Origin: Candidatus Zhuqueibacterota bacterium
Lineage (GTDB): Bacteria > Zhuqueibacterota > QNDG01 > JABMRT01
Direction of reading: 5' to 3'
Assembly: GCA_013202295.1 (NCBI GenBank)
Contig: JABMRT010000207.1
Location: forward strand, 1-32,971
DNA length: 32,971 nucleotides
Under the pieces are notes generated by a model. The model was given only the letters and a program-made list of their open reading frames with translations, did no database searches and was not told where the DNA came from. The translations under genes and the position numbers were made by a program. Below, one piece after another: positions 24,903-32,971 of this stretch. Positions within the stretch are counted from its first letter, which is position 1; each line of letters begins with the position of its first letter.

Positions 24903-24936
24903 GAAGCGCATCCACATATTAGTGTGGATACGCTTC
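24903..24936. other. Strong hairpin upstream of eda
   Basis: GAAGCGCATCCACA (24903-24916) pairs with 24923-24936 over 14 pairs with one G-U or A-C position and a six-base loop. No T-run follows on either strand, so it is not a classic terminator. It may be a processing or mRNA-stability element between the PorV-like gene and eda. Confidence 0.6.
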
Positions 24937-25012
24937 GAATGAATAAAGGGGAAATAATCTAGATTATAAGATAGTGTATTTTACAACCTCAATCGTAAAG
25001 CACCCTTCATGC

Positions 25013-25064
25013 TGAGATTTTGGATACACGTGGGGAAGAGGAACGTATTTCAACCAAAATCTCA
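25013..25064. other. Inverted repeat between the PorV-like gene and eda
   Basis: TGAGATTTTGG (25013-25023) and CCAAAATCTCA (25054-25064) are perfect 11-base complements. Inside, ATAC (25024-25027) pairs with GTAT (25045-25048), leaving a five-base bulge and a loop of 17. It begins about 43 bases after the PorV-like stop in the direction of transcription. It may be a weak intergenic terminator or a structured leader of eda. Confidence 0.5.
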
Positions 25065-25106
25065 TTATGACACAATCCAAATCATGTCCCCTATTTTGCA
25101 TTGAGA

Positions 25107-26126
25107 CTAAAAGGCCAATCCAATCGAGACCCGTTGCACATTGTTAAGAACACCGAAATCCTGGTATGCATAATCCAGACGAATTTCAGTAAATCCAACA
25201 ATACGATATTTCACGCCGCCGCCAAGGGTCAGACCTTCTTCAGAATCCTCGGAACCGAACAGAGAGCGATACCCGCCTCTCAATGCAACCATTTGATTGA
25301 ACATATATTCAGCTCCGACATTCAGATATTCCACATCATCGTTTGGATGCAGAGCGTCGACAGCAAGGTACAGATTACTGTTACCTGCACCTTTGAGTAC
25401 ATCCATTCCCAAGCCGACACGGAACATCAATGGCATATCAAAGCCGTCTGTCTGGAAATTGGCATTTAACGCATCATTGTTTCCTTCGATACTTGGATCA
25501 TAATCTGCAGGAACGAGTAGATCAATACCGCTCATTTTCATCTTTGTGCCGTAATTTGAAATACTCATTCCAATCATGAGGCCGTTAAACTGGGTTTCGA
25601 ACAGAGTACCGATATCAATGGCCACGCCATTGGCTGAACAATTATGGATATTTTCACGAACATATTTGACACTGCCTCCAATAGAGAAGCGGTCTGTCAA
25701 ACTATTGGCATACGACAGTGCAAAAGCATAACTTCCCGCACTGAACATCTGCCCATTACCCATCGGATAAAGAGTCGTTGTCATCTCCATCTCATCCATG
25801 GTCAGAAAAGTGGCACTCACTCCGAATGTGCCCATCTGTTGTAACGGTATCACAATGGCCGCAAAATTAAAATTGATATCAGCAAGCCATTTTGTGTGAT
25901 TGAACATGGCCTCGGCCCGATCCAATCTCGCGAGCCCCGCAGGATTCCAATAAACTGCGGACGCATCATTGCTGAGTGTGGTAAACGCACCGCCCATAGA
26001 AACAGCACGTGCACCCACATCAATATTAAGAAAAGTCGCTGCAGTCGTACCCACTTTACTCACAGATTGAGCAAAAATCGGTAAGCACAGCAGCAGCGAG
26101 AGAAAGAGAATCATTGTTTTCTTCAT
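25107..26126 (-). CDS. PorV/PorQ-family outer-membrane barrel protein
   Basis: The 339-residue protein has a signal peptide (MKKTMILFLSLLLCLPIFAQ). It then has the PorV-type opening (FLNIDVGARAVSMGGAFTTL, SAVYWNPAGLARL) and alternating beta strands to a terminal RVSIGLAF with a final Phe. PorV (LptO) shuttles type IX cargo in Bacteroidota, and related FadL-like proteins occur widely in FCB-group candidate phyla. The frame is open further upstream, but AAGGAGA lies just before the ATG at 26126, which opens directly into the signal peptide. Its position after a FlgD-tailed secreted protein suggests that it helps deliver or anchor that protein at the surface. This is inference. Confidence 0.85.
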   Translation of the reverse strand: MKKTMILFLSLLLCLPIFAQSVSKVGTTAATFLNIDVGARAVSMGGAFTTLSNDASAVYWNPAGLARLDRAEAMFNHTKWLADINFNFAAIVIPLQQMGTFGVSATFLTMDEMEMTTTLYPMGNGQMFSAGSYAFALSYANSLTDRFSIGGSVKYVRENIHNCSANGVAIDIGTLFETQFNGLMIGMSISNYGTKMKMSGIDLLVPADYDPSIEGNNDALNANFQTDGFDMPLMFRVGLGMDVLKGAGNSNLYLAVDALHPNDDVEYLNVGAEYMFNQMVALRGGYRSLFGSEDSEEGLTLGGGVKYRIVGFTEIRLDYAYQDFGVLNNVQRVSIGLAF

Positions 26127-26296
26127 GACGTCTCTCCTTATTGTCAGGAAATGAAGATCGGGGAAACGGGATCTGCCCATTCTTTCCGAACTTCTGAATA
26201 AGTGTTGAATCTGGACATTTCTATTTTTCATAACAGTATACCTGGTCAGATTCGGAAAGATCAACCATGCAGATCCTTCCTTCTGACTTTCTTTCT

Positions 26297-29200
26297 TTAT
26301 TTGATAACCGCAAATTTACCGATTTTTTGGCCTGCTTTACCGGCATCTACATGATAAATATAGATTCCGTAGGCAATATCAATATTGTCTTTGGTGAGCA
26401 TATCCCATACTTCGGTTCCGTTGGAGAGATTTTCACCATGCTGATGTTCAAGCATTTCGACCAACTGACCTCTCACATTAAAGATACGGATTGTACATTC
26501 CGCAGGCAGATTGATGAAATGAAGCTCCCGCGGGCCACGACCGTTACTATATGGATTCTTGGGCTCCCAAGAGTTGGAGACAATATACGGATTCGGAACC
26601 ACCCGGATGTCATCCAATTGCACTTCTGCTGCAACTTGATCAATGTGCTGACCATGCAGTGTGAACTCCATTGAATCGGCAGAAAGAAATGGTTTATTAA
26701 ATCTGGCAAAGAGCGTATCGCCGATTGTCGGATTTAAAGTATCTTCTGTAGAAATGGATAAACCAATCTGCCAACCTGCTATCAGAGAATCACTGAGAAT
26801 AATGATTTCATCTGATCTGTTTTGTCGCCCATATTGATATCCAGTAAAGATTCCTTCACCTTCAACGTCAAAGTCTTGTTCGCGGAAAGCAAAAAGTGAC
26901 TCTTCATTCAAGCTCATATTAATGACCTTAAAGTTGACATCAATCGCCTCTAATAAATCATTGCCTCGTTGATACTCAGTGGAAGTGCCAATGCCCACCT
27001 CACCGAAGACAACCATAAAATCGGCAGCTTGCAGAAGTTTTTCACCTCTGGAATAGGAATACGCACGAACACCCACCGGATAGAGTAGCGTGTCGCTGCT
27101 TTCACCCCACCCTGTGGTGCTATCATTCAAGGCGAGTGTTTCAATCTCATTCCGGAAATTCAACTGGAATCCATCAATGATTGGCAGTTCATCAGAGGAA
27201 TAAAAAAGTGTGGATTCTTTCAGCAGCGTATCATTTTCAGTAACATCCATAAGATTGAAACTGAGTGTTGAGGGAGTGCCATTGTCAATGGTGTCATTGA
27301 ATGTAATACGATAGACATGGCCATCGTTGGCAGTGACTTCATCAGGATAAGCAATACGAATATCCACTTCGCTATCTGTTGTGGATGTCTCTCCCTTGAT
27401 CATACCACCTGTCCTGGCTACCTCAAATCCCGCAGACGGGGCCTCAGGAGTAACCACCTGAACATTCGGGCTTTTTGCCTCCACTTCACCTGTTTTATCC
27501 AAAGCGATAAAATAAGCACATTCAGAGGGGGCGATTCCCATATCAACAGCACCAAAGTCATAGGCTGTCACTGCATAAAAGTATTGGTATCCATTCATGG
27601 CCGTGGTGTCCACAAAGGAGTGTGTCAAACCGGTATTCGTGCCCAACCAAAACTGAACACCTTTTGAAGCGACCTCAGAATATCCAAAATAGTTGTCATC
27701 CAGATCAAACTGCGCCATTGGCCATCGCCAGGTATCAATACCTTTTCCATCTGAGATGTCCCGCATGTCATTGAATCCCTGATCCGTGGAACGATAGATT
27801 CTGTATCCTTCAAAATCATTTCGTCCGGTGAAATCATCATAAGAATCTTCTGAAACAGCATCCCAATACAGGGTGACCCTGTGATCACCTGCAACGGCTC
27901 TTAAGACAGGTGCATCGGGCGCTCTCGCAAATCTATAATTTTGGTTATAGGTTTCAGCGAACCAGAATTTATTTTCGATAATATCATCGGGAGTGGTACC
28001 CTCTCCGGCCATTAAACCCATCGAGAAACGTTCTGTAGCTCCTGGAGTCATTGGGAAATAACCGGAACCCCAGAGCAGCTCGATATTGTCATTTTGCAAA
28101 ATATCATTGAGATATCCCGGTATGGTATTGTTCCAGACCAGCGCATCCTCATAGTGGGGCATATCCGCCCAGATATACAGGGTAAAACTGGTGAGCCCCA
28201 GCATGTCCGTTTCATCAATGTCTGTCTGATCAAAACGGGGTTCACCCGGTGTTCTCAAGCCGTCTCCTTCGCCGGTATCACCTGTGAATTCCTTGCCATC
28301 TGCGCCCACATCATCTTCTTCTATACTCCAATCGCCATCATTATCAATACCATCATCACGACGTTCATCAAGAAGCAGATTGTCTTTTCCGGCATCCGTA
28401 AAATAATTGATGCATTTGGCGCCGACATAAAGATAGGTTTGGATTGCATTCTCACCCGTTCCGACTTCTGCTCCCTGGCTCTCATCAATCAAACCATTCA
28501 GGTTGTCATCCACCAAATTCCGGGGTGTTTCTTCGACAACCTTGCCGGCCCAGAATTCATAGGTCTGATCGATGTAATGAACAATCAGAGTGTCTTGAGT
28601 CAGTGTCACCTTGGATCGCTCAAATGTTTCATAATCAATGACAACCACTTCTTCACCTTCCTGAAGTGTGCGCGGCGCGAACATGGCTTCAGAAATTACA
28701 TCGCCGCTTCCGTTGAATCCATCGTTATCATTGTCGATACCATCATCCGCGTTTCCCGGGCTTTCGAGGAATGCCCCGCCAAAGTATCCCGGTTCGTTCC
28801 AGCCGCCGTAACCGATATGATCTGAATCCCAGAGATAGGCAAGATCTGTTTCAAGATCGAAGGCCCCGCTGTCATCACTGTATTCACTGCCGCCGCCAGA
28901 TGCAGTTTCACCCACATTGTTCCCAATTTTGTAGGCGAAGATCATCTTGTCATGATGATAGGTGCCGATATTTTCAAGATCAAACAGCAGAAAGATTCCA
29001 TCTTCGATAAGGGCATTTTTCCACTGAAAACTGCGCACTCTCATCCGAATTCCCAGTCCGCGCCGCTCTGTATCAATTGAATCAGGGAAGAACTGAAATT
29101 CTTTGTTCATATAATCATCGGCATAGAAAAAGGCTTCTTCATCTGCGGTGAAATTGTCTTTTCCAAAATAGCCGTTCCATGCGGCGCGAGCCGAATTGCC

Positions 29201-29710
29201 GTCCACAGCATCATTCGCCCAGCCGGGATCATCAGAGTCCCATTTATCGGGCCAGAATGCCGGCCAGGAATCCACCCATTTATTCATGGCAATTAAACTT
29301 GAATTAGGATTCGCAAATCCGTCAAGCGGCAGAAAGGTCCACCACTCACCGTTCGGGCCTGTGTCACCCGACGACCATGCACCCGCTAAACCCGTTCCTG
29401 AACCGCGAACCGTACTAAAAATATTCTGAAGTTCTCCATTGTTATCCAGAACCTCAGAGCCGACAAACACATTGCCGTCGATCAGATATTCATGCCCTGA
29501 TCCGATCGGCCATTCGCCGGGGATATCGACATCATCACGCCGACCATACGTTCCGCCATTATAAAATGTGGTCCGGAACTTGTTTCCCGCGTGATCTCCC
29601 CGCTTGATATAGCGCTCGTCACCGTGCAGGCCTTGCATCTGCGCCCAGAGCTGTCCGGCACATAAGACAAGCACGAGAAAAAGCAGAATAATTCGATGGT
29701 TGCTTTTCAT
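26297..29710 (-). CDS. Large secreted protein with Ca-binding-type repeats and FlgD-like C-terminal tail
   Basis: The 1137-residue exported protein has a type I signal (KSNHRIILLFLVLVLCAGQ, then LWAQ). I do not recognise the N-terminal domain, which is rich in Trp, Asp and Gly. Acidic DxDxDG-type elements stand near residues 317-333 (DDGIDNDNDGFNG), 398-412 (DDNLNGLIDES) and 447-466 (DDGIDNDGDW), like calcium loops of thrombospondin-type repeats. A fibronectin-III-like module begins near APVLRAVAGDHRVTLYWDAV. The last 100 residues (VVPNPYIVSNSW, INLPAECTIRIFNVRGQLVE, YGIYIYHV, GKFAVIK) form a FlgD-like tail used for surface targeting in type IX-like systems. AAGGAG precedes the ATG at 29710. 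It lies 33 bases after the receptor gene, in the place a SusD would take. Confidence 0.8.
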   Translation of the reverse strand: MKSNHRIILLFLVLVLCAGQLWAQMQGLHGDERYIKRGDHAGNKFRTTFYNGGTYGRRDDVDIPGEWPIGSGHEYLIDGNVFVGSEVLDNNGELQNIFSTVRGSGTGLAGAWSSGDTGPNGEWWTFLPLDGFANPNSSLIAMNKWVDSWPAFWPDKWDSDDPGWANDAVDGNSARAAWNGYFGKDNFTADEEAFFYADDYMNKEFQFFPDSIDTERRGLGIRMRVRSFQWKNALIEDGIFLLFDLENIGTYHHDKMIFAYKIGNNVGETASGGGSEYSDDSGAFDLETDLAYLWDSDHIGYGGWNEPGYFGGAFLESPGNADDGIDNDNDGFNGSGDVISEAMFAPRTLQEGEEVVVIDYETFERSKVTLTQDTLIVHYIDQTYEFWAGKVVEETPRNLVDDNLNGLIDESQGAEVGTGENAIQTYLYVGAKCINYFTDAGKDNLLLDERRDDGIDNDGDWSIEEDDVGADGKEFTGDTGEGDGLRTPGEPRFDQTDIDETDMLGLTSFTLYIWADMPHYEDALVWNNTIPGYLNDILQNDNIELLWGSGYFPMTPGATERFSMGLMAGEGTTPDDIIENKFWFAETYNQNYRFARAPDAPVLRAVAGDHRVTLYWDAVSEDSYDDFTGRNDFEGYRIYRSTDQGFNDMRDISDGKGIDTWRWPMAQFDLDDNYFGYSEVASKGVQFWLGTNTGLTHSFVDTTAMNGYQYFYAVTAYDFGAVDMGIAPSECAYFIALDKTGEVEAKSPNVQVVTPEAPSAGFEVARTGGMIKGETSTTDSEVDIRIAYPDEVTANDGHVYRITFNDTIDNGTPSTLSFNLMDVTENDTLLKESTLFYSSDELPIIDGFQLNFRNEIETLALNDSTTGWGESSDTLLYPVGVRAYSYSRGEKLLQAADFMVVFGEVGIGTSTEYQRGNDLLEAIDVNFKVINMSLNEESLFAFREQDFDVEGEGIFTGYQYGRQNRSDEIIILSDSLIAGWQIGLSISTEDTLNPTIGDTLFARFNKPFLSADSMEFTLHGQHIDQVAAEVQLDDIRVVPNPYIVSNSWEPKNPYSNGRGPRELHFINLPAECTIRIFNVRGQLVEMLEHQHGENLSNGTEVWDMLTKDNIDIAYGIYIYHVDAGKAGQKIGKFAVIK

Positions 29711-29743
29711 AATCAACTCCTTATTGAAATACCCTTGTCACTC

Positions 29744-32700
29744 TTAGAATCCGATGGCAAGTCCAGCCTGAATTTGACGCGGCCAGGTATGCCAGTCAGC
29801 CCGATTCACCAAGCTCTCAGGAGTCCCAATCCGATCTGGATTATATAGAATCTTATCCGGATTGATCTGGGTTGTATACCTGGCTGTGCCCGTGTCGCCA
29901 TAAACTGCGGTTTCATCCAGATTGTTAAAGATATTATACACATTCAAGAATATATCACAATGCAAACCAGCCACACTGAAACGGCGATTGATATACAGAT
30001 CCATACTTTTTTGCACAGGCAGGCGCGCACTGTTCTCTTTTAAACCCAGTTGTGTCGAGCCACCCACAAACTGTCCGACCCCAAAGCTTGGTGTATAAGG
30101 ACGGCCAGTCCAATAATTACCTATCAACGAGAATGTCCAATCCTCAAGACGATAAATGAAACGGGCATTTAATGTATGGTTCTGATCCCAATTCAGGGGA
30201 ATCAAGTTCTTTACAGGTTCTTGATCATTTTCAACGGCATTAAACGCATCACGTGGATTGGAGTAGGTTCCCTCAGCAATCTGGAAGGAATAATCGACTC
30301 CGGCCGAGAAATTATTGGCATACCGTTTTTCAACCTTCAGTGTTATACCACGCACATTGGCATAATCCCTGTTTTCGAACTGCGAGTATTTCAGATCAAC
30401 ACGATTGCCAATTTGAATTAATGGGCTTGTGCCCACCCAGTCACGAATATCTTTGTAAAACAAGGTGACATCGACACCAATATTTTCGGCAATCTGCTGC
30501 TGCAATCCAACTTCGTACTGAACCGTTCTTTCAGGGTTAAGATTAGGATTACCGAAAACCTGATTCCCGCCTCCGCTTGAGAATTTAAAATCCGGATTGT
30601 CATACAGATATTCAAAATTGGGCACCTGAAAAAAGTGGCCGTAAGAGAAATGAATCACTCCTTTATCGGATATCGGATACGCGATCCCGAGACGTGGACT
30701 AAACGCCATCTTCGGATCAACCTTTTCCTGCATAAATTCGCGACGATCACTTGATTCATATTCATCGAACTGTGCATAATACGCTTCCCGCTCCTGCGTG
30801 GTCAACGTATCAGGAGGATCCACCCAGTTTTTGTATCTATTTTCATCGTTCATTGGATAATAGATATTGGGATCATGCGGATCACTGGGTTTGTACGCAT
30901 TGGCATCAAAATAATCGAACCGGACACCGATGTTGATATTCAGCTCTTTCAGCTCGATTTTATCCTGAACATAGGCTGAAAACTCATGGGGTTTCCGATT
31001 ATACAGATTCCAATATATACTTCCCTCTTCAGGATGGGAGGGTTCAAAGGGTTTTATAGGTGAGCCGTATTCATCAGCAGCCGGCCGGATAGTGAACTGA
31101 TCGAGTGTCAGCTCATGAAATCGCATTTCAAATCCGGCCTTGACTTGATGGGCAGGATGCATTTGACTGGTCAGATCCAACTTGCCAAGCCAGAATGCAG
31201 AACTGCGATAGTAATGACTCATATCCATGCCAGAGCTGTAATAACTATAACTCGAAGGCGGCGAACCTGAAGAATCAGGATGCACATATCCGTCCGGCCC
31301 ATCCGGATCAGGTCTGTACATATAGTTCAAACGCTGAGTGATCACATAGTTCAAAGAGTCCTGGCCTTCGGGCGTGGTGTAATCATCAATGATCCATCCC
31401 TCAAAACCAACGGATGTATCCGGGTACACCACAACTTGATACCTTGGTGTGGCTGACCAGTCTTCATACACATACCGCTCATATTCATTAAAAAAGCGGC
31501 TGATACGTGCTTCATAGAAGGTCGATGGAGAAAGCACGTGATTCCATGAGAAGAGATGGGTTGCACCACCCCCACCCTGCTGAGGCATTCCTGTAGGTGT
31601 GTACTTGTAATTTTGTACATCACCCGACCGGTCGCTTTGCCAGGTATTATAAAAATAGTTATAGCTGAATTTTAAATTTGCGCTGAAACGATAGGTCAGC
31701 TTACCCTGCAATGAAAGTTTTTCATAAGGATTGAGCGGAACCAGATCGCCCGTTCCCGGATTTCCCTGCGGCGTATACCAGTCGCGACCATAAAGCGGAC
31801 CCTGACGTGATTGATAACGGCCATTTGTAAAGAACGTCACCTTATCGCCTATAAAAGGAACCGGGCCGCTCAGGTTAAATTCACTGTTATAAATCGGATT
31901 GAATCCTTTAAGAGGATTGCTTTCGACACCGACTGCAGAGATATTGCCTGTAACCGGATCTACAACGGTCTGGACTTCATCCAGCACGTTGTAAATTTTG
32001 GAATTGCTGACAAAATCACCGATATAACTCGAGAATTCACCGGAATATTTGTCACTGCCCTCTTTTGTGATGATGTTTACAATACCCGACATGGCCTGAC
32101 CATATTCGGCATTGAATGTACCGCTGACGACCTGAAGTTCCTGAATAGCGGAGTTCTCAACCGATACACCCATGTTGCCTGAGAACACATCCGTAGACGC
32201 CACACCGTCTACCCAGAACGCTATTTCACCGGAACGGCCGCCGCGAATATGCAGATCATTACCAGAACGGACAATGCCCGCCTGAAGCTCGAGCACATCC
32301 GTCATGCTTTGAACGGGCAGATCATCGATTTCATCAGATGAAACAGATGCAAAGGATGACGTCATATCGGTTTTAACTAAGAGTTTGGGCGCGGTAATTG
32401 TTACCGCTTCACCCGTTTCAAGAACCGTGGGACTTAATGAGCCATTAATGGTCGTCGTCTGATCGATAGATGAACGCACACTATTAACTATCATGGGGGT
32501 ATAACCCATCATTGAGATACGCAATGTATAAAGCCCCGGTGTGAGGTTGAGAATATTATAGAATCCGTCGAGGTTTGTTGCTGCCCCGAAGACTGTTCCC
32601 TCAACAAATACATTCGCACCGATCAGCGGTTGCCCCGTATCCTGATCGAGAATGGTTCCTGAAATTTTTCCGGTCGTACCTGCAGTCAATACTGAATTAA

Positions 32701-32752
32701 ACAGCAGGACAAGACCCAGAAGCAGATAAATCACTTGTACACTTTTTTTCAT
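29744..32752 (-). CDS. SusC-like TonB-dependent receptor with carboxypeptidase-regulatory-like domain
   Basis: The 1002-residue outer-membrane receptor has a signal peptide (KKSVQVIYLLLGLVLLFNS). It is followed by a carboxypeptidase-regulatory-like domain at about 29-112 (GKISGTILDQDTGQPLIGAN, then LRISMMGYTPMIV), a plug at about 130-235 (DDLPVQSMTDVLELQAGIV, RGGRSGEIAFWVDGV, YGQAMSGIVNIITKEG) and a long barrel ending in QIQAGLAIGF. GAGGAAAA precedes the ATG. It heads the leftward run with the secreted protein, PorV-like protein, eda and GH130, so it probably imports an oligosaccharide from a plant-type polysaccharide. It belongs to a different subgroup from the receptors at 15877 and 20945. 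Confidence 0.93.
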   Translation of the reverse strand: MKKSVQVIYLLLGLVLLFNSVLTAGTTGKISGTILDQDTGQPLIGANVFVEGTVFGAATNLDGFYNILNLTPGLYTLRISMMGYTPMIVNSVRSSIDQTTTINGSLSPTVLETGEAVTITAPKLLVKTDMTSSFASVSSDEIDDLPVQSMTDVLELQAGIVRSGNDLHIRGGRSGEIAFWVDGVASTDVFSGNMGVSVENSAIQELQVVSGTFNAEYGQAMSGIVNIITKEGSDKYSGEFSSYIGDFVSNSKIYNVLDEVQTVVDPVTGNISAVGVESNPLKGFNPIYNSEFNLSGPVPFIGDKVTFFTNGRYQSRQGPLYGRDWYTPQGNPGTGDLVPLNPYEKLSLQGKLTYRFSANLKFSYNYFYNTWQSDRSGDVQNYKYTPTGMPQQGGGGATHLFSWNHVLSPSTFYEARISRFFNEYERYVYEDWSATPRYQVVVYPDTSVGFEGWIIDDYTTPEGQDSLNYVITQRLNYMYRPDPDGPDGYVHPDSSGSPPSSYSYYSSGMDMSHYYRSSAFWLGKLDLTSQMHPAHQVKAGFEMRFHELTLDQFTIRPAADEYGSPIKPFEPSHPEEGSIYWNLYNRKPHEFSAYVQDKIELKELNINIGVRFDYFDANAYKPSDPHDPNIYYPMNDENRYKNWVDPPDTLTTQEREAYYAQFDEYESSDRREFMQEKVDPKMAFSPRLGIAYPISDKGVIHFSYGHFFQVPNFEYLYDNPDFKFSSGGGNQVFGNPNLNPERTVQYEVGLQQQIAENIGVDVTLFYKDIRDWVGTSPLIQIGNRVDLKYSQFENRDYANVRGITLKVEKRYANNFSAGVDYSFQIAEGTYSNPRDAFNAVENDQEPVKNLIPLNWDQNHTLNARFIYRLEDWTFSLIGNYWTGRPYTPSFGVGQFVGGSTQLGLKENSARLPVQKSMDLYINRRFSVAGLHCDIFLNVYNIFNNLDETAVYGDTGTARYTTQINPDKILYNPDRIGTPESLVNRADWHTWPRQIQAGLAIGF

Positions 32753-32855
32753 TTTTCCTCTCCAGTTGTGATATTACCCAAAATGCATCAATCACATGTT
32801 TCGAACCGAGTTTGCCTCCTTTCATTACCTCTATCAATTATATTTTAGTATCATT

Positions 32856-32971
32856 AGTGTCCGGTTAAACCTTAGAATAGCCCGTATTGATGCACATTGG
32901 TACTACTCGGCGGTTTGTATTTGATGTTCATTACCAGTTCGTACAAAGGTTTTCTCTCAAAGAGATTAACC
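32856..32971 (-). mobile_element. 3' end of a probable insertion sequence with transposase C-terminus, cut by the window edge
   Basis: On the minus strand one frame is open from the window edge to a TAA at 32872-32874, giving 32 residues that include NLFERKPLYELVM and end in NVHQYGLF. The LFERKPL segment and the final LF resemble the ends of IS4-type transposases. Just beyond the stop stands GGTTTAACCGGACACT, and sequences containing GTGTCCGG are familiar as terminal repeats of such elements. The other end and any target duplication are outside the window, so both the family and the boundary are tentative. Confidence 0.4.

Noticed and set aside
26127-26264. 46-residue N-terminal extension of the PorV-like protein
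   Set aside because: The internal ATG has a proper ribosome site and opens directly into a signal peptide.
28094-28825. 243-codon plus-strand frame across the secreted-protein gene
   Set aside because: The opposite strand has a signal peptide, domains and a tail in one uninterrupted frame; this frame shows no family features.
32837-32842. TATAAT on the minus strand as a -10 box for the SusC-like operon
   Set aside because: No matching -35 at 16-18 bases, in a very AT-rich stretch, so I could not support a promoter.

Overview
The window reads as a chromosomal segment of a Gram-negative bacterium with the outer-membrane biology of the wider FCB group (Fibrobacterota-Chlorobiota-Bacteroidota and candidate phyla such as KSB1 or Calditrichota). 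The reasons are a SusC-like TonB-dependent receptor with an N-terminal carboxypeptidase-regulatory-like domain, a PorV/PorQ-type barrel, and a large secreted protein with a FlgD-like (type IX-like) C-terminal tail. No rRNA or marker gene is present, so the phylum is an inference. The overall theme is uptake and catabolism of plant-type oligosaccharides and uronic acids.

Left part (56-7113). A leftward operon carries a GntR-LacI-type regulator, tagaturonate epimerase (UxaE), an SDR oxidoreductase that is probably a fructuronate reductase, and 6-phosphogluconate dehydrogenase (Gnd). A sodium:solute symporter diverges from the regulator across a 226-base control region with an operator-like dyad. 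From memory, the gene set resembles the Thermotoga maritima uxa cluster. The regulator seems to start at a non-canonical CTG codon.

Middle part (7307-15606). An AT-rich, possibly acquired cellobiose phosphorylase is followed by a terminator embedded in seven-base tandem repeats. Next come a GHMP kinase strongly resembling plant glucuronokinase and a GalU-type nucleotidyltransferase, together a possible direct route from glucuronate to UDP-glucuronate. A three-gene TRAP transporter (DctP, DctQ, DctM) follows and fits uronate uptake. A stand-alone YjeF-N (NAD(P)HX epimerase-like) protein follows after a perfect-palindrome terminator.

Signalling part (15877-22942). Two paralogous TonB-dependent receptors flank a YfiR-family periplasmic protein, a membrane histidine kinase with a YfiN-like (CHASE8) sensor region, and a single-domain response regulator. 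This looks like a YfiR/YfiN pair rewired from diguanylate cyclase to histidine-kinase output and linked to outer-membrane receptors. It is the best candidate for an undescribed system here. A 430-base leader with nested inverted repeats precedes the second receptor.

Right part (23126-32752, all leftward). The order of transcription is SusC-like receptor, FlgD-tailed secreted protein, PorV-like protein, KDPG aldolase (Eda), and a GH130 phosphorylase. Eda closes the uronate pathway begun at the left end (tagaturonate, fructuronate, mannonate, KDG, KDPG, then pyruvate plus glyceraldehyde 3-phosphate). Uronate isomerase, mannonate dehydratase and KDG kinase are not in the window. The right edge appears to cut into the 3' end of an insertion sequence.
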